This document shows positions 55,701 through 64,000 of a DNA stretch of 64,000 nt, one piece after another; position 1 is the first letter of the stretch, and each line of letters starts with the position of its first letter. Under the pieces are notes generated by a model, which searched no databases, was not told the DNA's origin, and saw only the letters and a program-made list of their open reading frames with translations. A program made the position numbers and the translations under genes. The DNA is from Asterochloris sp. CNOR1 (lineage: Eukaryota > Chlorophyta > Trebouxiophyceae > Trebouxiales > Trebouxiaceae), in assembly GCA_963969365.1 (NCBI GenBank), contig OZ017752.1:434001-498000 (forward strand), given 5' to 3'.

Positions 55701-58671
55701 ATGGCCCAGTCAAGGTCCCTACACTGCGCAGCCCTGCCACCCACCAATTTGGGCGCAATGAAGGCCAGTGCTTTGTGCAGGGCGCCACCTGAGATGGCAG
55801 GGGCCGCCAGCATGCCGCCACATTCCCAAAGGCACTGCAGAAACGGCAGCATGTCTTCAGGAAAGGCAGTGTCTCGCGTCTGACTCAGTAAGCATGAAGG
55901 AGGCATGAGCAGCATTGGATGTTATTGCAGTTCTGCAGGAGCACCCAGAAAGCCTCGTGCTATCTGCTGGTGTAAAGCACTGCTTGGCCGTGTTGAGGCC
56001 AATTGTCATGTGGAGCAAAGCACAGCCACTGCAGGAATGGCCAGATAAGTTGCAGGAGGCACAGCGCTCCATTTGTGCCATGCAACAACTGGCAACACGT
56101 CTGTTGGGCCAACCTGCAGGAAGCCACGTTCGTGGCAGTAGGCGGCCACACCCTCTGGAGTCAGGAAATCAAACTGCACCACCTCCACTCCGCGGTCCTG
56201 CAGCTGACGCTGGAAGGCTGTGCGCGCCCCCAGCTGGGTCATGACTGCTGTGGGGGCGATTGAGGTGTCCCACAAGTTGGCGTCCTGCAGGAAGATGGAG
56301 GTGCTGACATCCAGAGCACGCTGCTGAGCAGCACTCAGAGTGGAGTCAGCCAGCGCAAGGCATGATGTCAAGCAGCCAGCGTGCCTTGAGCCCACCCAAG
56401 TACATGAATTCATGTCGTTTTCATCCTTTGAGACCTGACGATGAGCATGGGCATGTGGCCACCCTGCTGGATGATAACAAGCACATGCTTTGCGCAGCAT
56501 AGCAACTGCACAGGCCCAGGTCTCACGCCCTGAGCGAAAGCTGAGTCATGCTCTGAGAAAGAGCGGCAGTCCACACAGGGGCAGCTGGAGGGCTGAATGC
56601 TCACCTGGGGCAGGTCCAGCGTCCGAGACATGACAATGCGCATGGGCATATGGCCGCCCTCACGCCGCGTGGTCAGCCGGGGATTGTCCCTGCGCACAGT
56701 CTCGCCGCCAACCACGACCGCATCTGAGCGTGCCCGCGTCTCAAAGACCTGCACGGCACAGGACATCTGCAGACCAGTTGCATGCCGCTCACAGGCAACA
56801 ACACTTGTTGGCTACACGAGCAAGAGAGGTCATGCGCTGCCTGTAGGTGCCCATGGAATACATCTGAAGCCTGAAGATCTGCTGCACCCACTATGAAGTT
56901 TGCTGCCCTCATGACAGAGTGGGGAGGCTGTGCGGTGCAGGCCAGACGGGATCCTGCACTGGAGGACAGGCAGCCAGTCGACTGGTTGCAGAGGCTGCAC
57001 AAACAGGAGAGGAAAGCGCTCCAGGTCACCTGCTGGCGAGATGTGGAGGAGCTGACCCAGGCCGAGTGCCCAGAGGAGGTGGCAATCTTCCCATCCAATG
57101 TCATGGCGTACTTGAAGACACCCAGGGGCTTGCCAGTGACTGCTCGGTGCAGTAATGCCTGCAGCACAAAGTCGCATGGGGTCGCATGTGCAGACAGCGC
57201 AACTGTCAGGTTTGAGTCCTGGTTCCTCCCACTTGTGATCTGTGAGAGCCCACAGACTCTGCAAAGCAAAGCTGGCCATGTCCAGCAACCTGGAAGCAGC
57301 ACTGCTCTGTCTGCTGCCCATGCCACCCCCTTGGTTGCCAAGGCTCCCTGTGACCCAGCAGCCCCACAACTGACCTCATTGGCCTTGAGGCACTGCTGCA
57401 GCGTGGCCAGCTGCTCCTCCAAGCCAGCCTGACAGGGGCTCTCTCCCAGCACCTCCACAGCCAGCCCAGCAGCGCTGTAGGCCTGCAGGGCCTGGCCCCT
57501 GAAGTGGGGCAGGGGGTGACGCATCCCCACCACCACTCGGCGCACCCCTGCGGCCACCAGGGCGGCCGTGCTGGAGGCATCCCCATGGCAGTCTCCTGCA
57601 GATATCACGAAATTAGCTGCATCTGACAGTGCTGCGACCATGCCAATGGCAGAATGCTGCAGTTTGTCATACAAGGAGTTGAGTGCGCTGTAGCACCTGG
57701 ATCTTGAAGGGCAGCTGTGACACAGGACGGTGCTCAACTCATGATTGCATCAAAGGACTGGGGAGCACTACAGCGCAAGACCCAACAACACGCGCTAGCA
57801 ACACCTGAACACCGCCAGGCTGCACCTGTCTCCATATTCAGGTAGGCTGTGGCCTCTTGAGCGCTGCCAGCTGCCTGCGCCACTGCCAGCACCTCAGCGG
57901 ACTGTGTGCCCTGCAGCACAACAGGGGTGTTTTTGGGTGCCTGTTCCAGTGGCCTCTTTGCAAGGTATAACTCATTTGCAGGACACCAGCCTCTCCAGAA
58001 AGGCTGCCCCATGACAGTCACAGGCTGCTGTCCCCGCAGCTTCGTGCAAAGAGCCACATTGGATGGCTGTTTAGGCTACCTGGGCATATTGGAAGGCCTC
58101 TGCTATCCTCCGCCCCGCAGGATCGACCAATATGCAGCCATGGTTGGGGTGCGGCATCGTGAGTCCTGCAGTCCAGCAGCATGGCAAAGGTCGAGGGCAG
58201 CCCTGTGCTGCCCAGCCTGCACTGATGCAACTACTGAACTGGACTCATTGCAGGCATCAGCTGTGAGCAAGTTCCTTGCCGTTCCACCACTCGCTGCAAG
58301 ACATCAAGGCACAATACAGGGTGGGAAGCCATGGACAGCAGGCCGATGCAGCATGTGCAACTGCTGAGGCATGCGGGCGGACCCACCAGCAGAGCTATCT
58401 GCCAAGCTGGCCGCCTGCTGAAGCAGGAGCAGGTCGTCTCCTGCAGGGTGCAAGGGTACAGGTGAAGCTCATGTAAGCACTGTGCTGACCATCAGATGAT
58501 GCATAGCATGCACTGCCAATACTGAGAGGAAGGGATATCCAGGTTGGTACTTTCAGTGAGGGAGTGCTCACGAGTAATGCGTCCATCCAGGGTGGGGCTT
58601 GTGCCATCTGCACGCCCAGCAGCTGCTGCTCGCACCAGTCTCTGCTGCAGCAGCAGTGGGGCTGTTTGCAT
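52784..58671 (-). CDS. PYRR: Pyrimidine reductase PYRR with C-terminal NADAR domain
   Basis: It reduces the deaminated ribosyl-pyrimidine intermediate in plastid riboflavin synthesis. Fourteen exons: 58671-58572, 58440-58387, 58165-58080, 57910-57826, 57595-57375, 57158-57030, 56748-56605, 56284-56114, 55834-55745, 55570-55396, 55105-54858, 54262-53830, 53378-53209, 53035-52784. They total 2358 nt (785 aa). Order: short transit-like N-terminus; RibD-like deaminase domain (LTMPHPNHGCILV, GVRRVVVGMRHPLPHFRG); reductase domain (FKYAMTLDGKIATSSGHSAW, RARSDAVVVGGETVRRDNPR, LWECGGMLAAPAISGGALHK, GELGNVEMTQALQLVDVQW); Ala/Gly/Thr linker; NADAR (YGSLSNFSPHPIWMP, PTLEHYYQAQKF, SPNDFYWGRGIDGTGSNLLG). 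The deaminase zinc ligands are absent (SAE in place of HAE, no PCxxxxxxxxC), as in plant PYRR, so a separate deaminase is expected. The NADAR domain is split by a Pro/Ala/Gln-rich insert of about 85 residues. Confidence 0.95.
54725..54767. repeat. Perfect 19-bp inverted repeat in a PYRR intron
   Basis: CCCATGCGTCACAAGTGGG (54725-54743) and its exact reverse complement (54749-54767) flank TTCTT, in the intron 54263-54857. With a perfect 19-bp stem and 5-base loop it should fold strongly in RNA, or extrude as a DNA cruciform. Confidence 0.93.
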
Positions 58672-59100
58672 GCAGCAGGTTCTGAAAGAGGCTGAGAAGG
58701 TGCTGCCTGCTTGTCATCGCAATCAGGTACCTGCATTGACATATGTGGCCATCTAATGGAGAGCTCTGCATGCAGCGACGGCTGCTGATGATGGTGAATA
58801 GTAGTGGGCTGCAGCCTGAGTCTCTTGCTGCGGTTTGGGCATGTGAAGGCGGCATTCGGACAGTGACAAGCCTGCTGCCCTGACTTGACAGCAGTACTCA
58901 TCCTGTTTGCTTGAGGCACAGGCATGACTGCTGTTGTGGCAGATCAAGTATGGGGTGATATGCTTACGTCGCGCCTGAGCGGGAAGAAGGCAAGTTTTGC
59001 TTCCCACAGACAAATTTGTGGTTCAGCCTGCCGGCCACTTTGGGTTGATGCACAACAAACATCAAACTTATAACAAGCACAAAACATCTACGAGCAGAGA
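58672..59100. promoter_or_regulatory. Intergenic region between Toc64-like gene and PYRR
   Basis: These 429 bp separate the stop codon of the upstream Toc64-like gene from the PYRR start codon; both genes are on the minus strand. It should hold the PYRR promoter. No clear TATA box was found. The PYRR start at 58671 was chosen because it is the only ATG that stays open into the first phase-compatible donor. Confidence 0.45.
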
Positions 59101-62100
59101 TCATTGCGTGAAGTCCATGCCGTTGGCTGTTGGGTTGTGCATCTGTTTCAGAGTTTCCAGCTCTTCCTTTGCTTGCCTGCAATTGCAGTTGCAGGCAGGG
59201 GTTTTCTCAGTCGTCAGCGCAGACAGTCACACACACATCAAGAATTGACAGTTACACATGGAGTTATTACAGGCCGCCTGAAGGCAATGTGGCAGCATTC
59301 AGAGCAGGAGATCACCAGAACCACAACGAGAGAGCTGTGCAGTGCACCCTGCCCTGGCAGAGATCAGCTGGTCAATCACAAGCTCAGGCTGACAGCCGCA
59401 ATTCAATGCTTGACTTGCATCGAAGCGCAGCCACACAGGACAGCGGCCTCCTGTCACAGACGCACCCACATCAAGCAAGAGCTGCAGCCCATGCATGAAG
59501 CCACGCTTGGCAGCAACAGGCAGCGGCTCCCTGCACACCTGTTGTTGGGCTCCAGCTGCAGCACGTGCAAGAAGTCACGCTGCGCATCCACAAACTCTTG
59601 TAGGCCCAGATTGGCCATGCCACGCCGCAGTAGGGCCTTGACATTCAGCTCCAGCTTGAGCGCTGAATCGCAGTCGTCCTTGGCCAGCGAGAAATGGAAC
59701 AACTGCAGCACACCCGCATGTGTGCTCAGTGCATGTTTGCCAGGTTGTTCATTCTGTGTTGGGGGCCAGACTTGTCTCCTAAGCCCCCGTCATGCACTGT
59801 GCAGTCTCAAAGTCCAATCAGCAGCTGCCCAAGCCAGCCTGCAAAGCGATCTGGGCTCATGCAGCCTGGAGCAGTTACAATAGCACGCTGTTGCTCTTAG
59901 CATTTGGCAGGCTGCGTGATCGTCTTGTTCTGCTTGGCTGCCACAACTGTGCTGGTAGGCGTTTGCCCGCCTCAGGGCCAGGCTGATGCCTGGGCAGGCT
60001 GTCTTAATGGCTGGTCATAGCACAATGCTGGCGGTGAGTGGATCAGCGACCAGGGCCAGGGCTACATGTAAACAAGCGAGATGCCAACACATTGACTGAC
60101 CTTCAGTCGTGCTGCAGCCCTGTTATTGTAGTACTTTGGGTTCTTGGGGCAAGCCTGGATGGCCCTTGAATACCCCTTCACAGCCTCTGCAAAGTCTTCC
60201 CTCCTGAAGGCTTCATTTGCAGAGTCCTTGAACTGCTCAGCAGAGGATTCGCGGGCTGCAGGCAGCACACTGAGCGAGTCAATTAGGGCGGCTGCCAGGC
60301 ACTTGTTGCGGTGTCAACTGCCATGTGTTCTGATGACTGACAAGAGAGATGGGGGGGTTGCAGGTACCCTCGGTCAACCAGTCTAGCATATAGCATCATA
60401 CTTACTCAATGCAATGCTAGTCAGAGACCTGTCCTTATGAGTGTGGCATGGCGGGTGCAGCTGGAGCTGACCTTCTGATGCAGAGGTCATGCAGCAATGT
60501 GAATGTCACCTTCATATCTCGCCTTGCAGGTGGGTGGTCAAAGTGATGAGGCTGCCGGGTGGCAGACCCCGACCTCATAAGTGCAGCTGAGCAACAGACA
60601 TGCAGCAACCCTCCTTGGGCGCTGAGACACAGAGACTGGCCCCTCTGGAAGAGGCATAAAGCTAAGGACTGATCTGACAGATGCCAGCCTGGTGACTGCA
60701 CATAAGCAACAGGCAAGCGCTGCATTACAGAGACTGGCATTGATAGGAAGCAAAAGCCGTGAGCAGAAGGGCAGGCATGCATGTTCTGGACGAGCCAGCG
60801 CACCTGAAGCTGCTGCAGAGGGCTGACTGCTGCTGAATGGCGCCCGCACGTCCTCACTAGGACTGGCCTTGTTGTGTCGCTGCAACAAGTCCTTGCTGTC
60901 TCTCAGCCACTGGTGCATCCCATCCTGCAGCCGTGCCACGGCACTGGCAGGTTCTGCTGACACAGGAGCCTCAGTTGCAGTAGGAATGATGCATGGCATC
61001 GACACTGCGCAGCCAGACAAACTTAGTCCCTGTGTGGTGCAGGCAGATGTGGCCTGCTGGATATTGTTGGGTGGACCAGCTATTGAGAAACGTACAGCAG
61101 CTTTTACTGATACCCACAGCAGCGCACACTGGCTTGCTTCCTCCCAGCATGAGTCGCCACATGTCTGTAACGCTGACCACAACAGCAGCAAGCAGCACAA
61201 GTCACCTCCACATAGGGTGCCACACGCTGCGCCAAATCCAGCAGCTGCATGTCCTTGCGGGGCAGCCCCAGAATTGAGATGGACATTGGGGCCTTGTTAG
61301 GCCAGCGCACAGGGATGACAGCCTACAGCAACGGGTCTAGGGTTGCGGAGCGCACCAGTCAGCAACAGGTGGCTGCAGCTTGAGCAGAGCAGCACCTGTC
61401 CACAGTGATGTTGGCTAGAAGCCCAGTTCCAAAAGTGGATCAGGGTCAAGTACAGGTGTAAGCCACACTTCTTTGATGCATGGATGCCTGAGGAGACAGG
61501 TGAGTGAGTGGTGACACGCTTCACAGGAAAGCATGTATTGATTTCTTGCTGAGATAGAGCAGATCTGGGAGGAGACCAGGCAGGGACCTGAAGACTGACC
61601 TGTGGCAAGCCTGCCATGGTTGCCAGCGCCGTCAGCTGCAGCGTGAGGGTCTCAAAGGCCTCCTGCTCCTCTGTCTCAGCTCTGCAAGAATGCAGTGCAG
61701 CCATGTCAAGAGCTGCAGTCCTGACCAGGCCCAGTCAAGCACTGCTGATCATTAGTCAGCTGCTGTGCCCTCCCAAGCAGCCCCAGCAGACCCAGCAGAC
61801 CAACCTCAAGGTGATGCGCCCTGCGGCTTTGCCGGACAGTGGGTCTCAACGCCCGAGCACTCTGTTCTTGCCGAACCACCCTCCTCCCGTGACAACTGCA
61901 CCACAAAAGGGGCTGCATGCAGCAGGCTCACCTGCAGGGATGGGCTTGCCGCATATGTCACACCACCTGGCCTGGCAGCCTTTCATCACGGAACAGCAAG
62001 TCGCCTTTCATCACTGAATAGCAGGCCGCCCTTGATGAGTGGGCATCAGAAAGCCCTTGACCCATGGCCGCGTTTGACCCTCGCCAAGGACCCTGTTGGC

Positions 62101-63662
62101 ACTGCCTTGCTCAACTGCTCACAGTCTGTGACTACTATGCGGCTGCCTCACGTGCGAGGGATGGGCCCGCCAGGCATGGTAGGAATCATGATGATGTTGC
62201 CACCCCGCAGCGCCTCCCGCAGCGCATCCGACACTTCGCGCTGCACCTTTTGTGCATGTGCCAGCTCCTCTCGCCCCACTGACAGGTCCTCATTGTCTGT
62301 AGGGTGGGCAAGGAGGCAATATTGCTTGTTGGGCCAGGCATCCTCACATACAGGACACTGGCATGACGGCGGCATTGCAGCAGACTGGCCCATGCAGGCG
62401 CTGCAGCTTCCTGCACAGCTGTGCACCATGCAGCTGATGTGGCTGGTCAGACAGAGAGGAGGCACAGGCAACTGTGCGAAAATCAGAATTGAGCAGCTAA
62501 GCAAGGGCTCCTTTAGTCTGGGTCTCACCAGCTACTGATTCCGTGTCAGCCCCATTGGCCCTGCCACCATTGTGCTTCAGCTCAGGCCGCCGCTGCAGGT
62601 ACTCGTGCCGCTGGATGGTGCTGGCTGCAGTGCCAATGGCCGCCAGAATGTGGTCCCCACCCTCACCCTCCTGCACAAGTGTCAGAGTGCGCCAGTCAGG
62701 GACGGCAATGAGCTCTGCTGGAAGGTGCTTGCTGCAGTGCCAGTGTATGCCACAATTGAATGTATCCACCTTCGCCCTCCTGCAGGCGAAGCAAGGTCCG
62801 CCAGTCAGGCACGGCAGTGAGCTCTGCTAGAGGGTGCTGACTGTAGGTCCCCACCGATGGGCCCGAGCAATGTGCCAAAGCTGGAGAGTGGCAGGTAGAA
62901 AGTGACAGTAAGCATGCCTTCCCGCAGCGTGAAAATATCAAGCACTGAGTGAGCTCTCCAATGGCAGTAGGATCGTGTCTCCACCCTTGTCCTTCTGCAA
63001 AGGAGCCAGGGTGAACTAACCAGGCACAGGTGTGCCAGGCAACCTTTTCATGGAACGGCCGCGCGGGCACACTGCAAGACTCACCCTCCACTTAGGGACT
63101 CTAGTGTGCAACACTCAGCAAACAATAGCTGTCCTCTTGTGAGAGTGCAATCGTGTAGTACCTACACGGGTGCACCCAGCAGCAAGCTGTGATCCTACAC
63201 TACAGCTGGTGCGACTGAACTGACAGAAACTGGGGGAGCGCCCCAGCAGGACAAACAGCACACAGCAGCCAACCAGCCAGACTGGTGCCAGTCTCTGCCA
63301 GCTTTGGTAAGGCATCCTCCTGCCTGTGCTGCTGTTGGACTGTGTAGCTCATCAGCACCAGCCCAGGACCTCTTTGTAGCAAGCCAGCAGCAGCCTCAGA
63401 ACCACTGCCTGCCCCAGGATGTAGGGGATGTCCAGGTGGCCCTGAAACCAAGCCTTACACCCTGCGTGGCTCACCATGAGCGCGTCCAGAGAGGGCACAG
63501 CCTGCCCCAGGAATTTGGTCAGGGCCACTGGGTGCGCCTCCTCCCCTGCAAATGTGCGTGCGGCGTGCACGGCGGCCACGTACGTCCCACGCATCTGCTC
63601 TCCGCACATGGCGAACAGGTCCTGCGCAAGGATGAAGGTAGAGATGTCGCCCTTAGAGGTGC
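59101..63662 (-). CDS. TOC64: Toc64/OEP64-type amidase-like TPR receptor, 5' part missing
   Basis: Toc64/OEP64 docks Hsp90-bound precursors at organelle outer membranes through three TPR repeats that follow an amidase-like domain. Visible exons, in order: 63662-63475, 62670-62529, 62296-62152, 61681-61600, 61322-61206, 60969-60804, 60255-60101, 59702-59539, 59176-59101. They give 410 codons plus stop, in frame. Amidase-like part: VAAVHAARTFAG, GQAVPSLDAL, AASTIQRHEYLQRRPEL, IIMIPTMPGGPIPRT, LTALATMAGLPQ and PMSISILGLPRKDMQLLD. A Ser-rich linker follows. TPR part: AEQFKDSANEAFRREDFAEA, NPKYYNNRAAARLK, DDCDSALKLELNVKALLRRG and DFLHVLQLEPNNRQAKEELE. The N-terminal half, with the amidase signature and any membrane anchor, lies right of the window. 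The acceptor at 60969 (CTGAG) is the weakest join. Two exons have tandem copies of their starts in the upstream intron. Confidence 0.91.
62661..63010 (-). repeat. Three tandem copies of a Toc64-like exon acceptor and start
   Basis: The working acceptor at 62670 (TTGTGCAG then GAGGGTGAGGGTGGGGACC) has upstream copies at 62779 (CCTGCAG then GAGGGCGAAGGTGG) and 62995 (TTTGCAG then AAGGACAAGGGTGGAGACAC). Spacings are 109 and 216 bp, close to one and two units of 108. All three keep an AG acceptor with the same reading-frame relation. Confidence 0.85.
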
Positions 63663-64000
63663 CTGCAGATGTCGTGAGCTGAGTCTGAAACACAGGTCGA
63701 CCTTGAGCAGAGCTGGAGAGGCTGAGAGTGCTGGCAGGGAAGGGGCTGACAAGTGCAGACAGGAGCAGCACTGCCTGACGGCGCCTGCACGCTGAGCACA
63801 AGATGGATGCTGTACGGATGCCATATATGTTGCACATACAAAACGGCGGAGATGTCGCCCTTTGGAGGTGTCTGCAGGCCAAAACACGGGGTTCAAGTAT
63901 GACTCTCATGTCACTAGGAGATGGCAAGCCAGAGCAAGGGGCTGGAAGGCAGCCACTGGGCCACAAAATGGTTTTGAGGGGTGACAGCATGCATGAAGCT
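63663..64000 (-). other. Intron of Toc64-like gene with a decayed exon copy
   Basis: This is the intron upstream of the exon at 63475-63662. At 63840-63871 the coding strand carries a diverged copy of that exon's start (acceptor CTGCAG then ACACCTCCAAAGGGCGACAT, against GCACCTCTAAGGGCGACATC in the working exon), 209 bp upstream. The next amidase exons must lie beyond 64000. Confidence 0.7.

Noticed and set aside
60804-60969. Naming the TPR gene RPAP3 or SPAG1 from its TPR exons alone
   Set aside because: The upstream exons are amidase-like (IPTMPGGPIPRT and related motifs) and in frame with the TPR exons, which fits Toc64/OEP64.
1-64000. tRNA, rRNA or snRNA genes
   Set aside because: No cloverleaf with matching A and B boxes and no rRNA-like block was noticed on either strand. 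A covariance-model search was not possible here.

Overview
The window is nuclear DNA of a green alga. The genes are split by many short spliceosomal introns (GT-AG, acceptors nearly always ending GCAG). Most products belong to plant plastid or endomembrane families: a TGD4-type envelope lipid-transfer protein, a Toc64/OEP64-type receptor, a plant-type riboflavin reductase fused to NADAR, a legumain/vacuolar processing enzyme and a VIT-type metal transporter. Two tandem desiccation-related proteins (PCC13-62, ferritin-like) suggest a terrestrial or lichen-forming trebouxiophyte such as Trebouxia or Asterochloris; that assignment is inference. Gene models were built by joining exons by eye, and the sum of exon lengths is a multiple of three for every complete model called with confidence.

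Layout. 1-2.4 kb: exon-like scraps only. 2.5-11.2 kb (-): TGD4-like gene, about 14 exons, introns full of junction-derived tandem repeats. 11.6-15.0 kb (+): class I fructose-bisphosphate aldolase. 15.2-17.0 kb (-): small P-loop kinase-like protein. 18.1-20.8 kb (-): VIT-family iron/manganese transporter. 21.0-26.1 kb (-): legumain. 26.8-31.7 kb: a segmental tandem duplication carrying two copies of an unrecognised 71-residue gene and, in the first copy, a dead first exon of the neighbouring desiccation gene. 31.6-41.1 kb (+): two tandem desiccation-related genes with 17 and 13 exons. 41.1-51.5 kb: repeat-rich stretch without a supportable gene, holding a degenerate large tandem duplication, a long-unit satellite-like array and several fold-back hairpins. 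51.5-52.0 kb (-): probable small membrane protein. 52.8-58.7 kb (-): plastid pyrimidine reductase (PYRR) with NADAR domain. 59.1-64.0 kb (-): Toc64/OEP64-type protein, its 5' part outside the window.

The genes do not form one pathway, but most proteins act in or on the plastid (lipid import, protein import, riboflavin synthesis) or in the vacuole (metal storage, proteolysis). The most unusual feature runs across genes. Introns in TGD4, aldolase, VIT, legumain and Toc64 contain decaying tandem copies of the adjacent exon-intron junction: copies of exon starts lie upstream of the working exon and copies of exon ends lie downstream, often about 55, 105 or 200-230 bp apart. The two desiccation paralogs differ by eight intron positions. 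Together these point to very active intron turnover, with tandem duplication of splice junctions as a candidate source.
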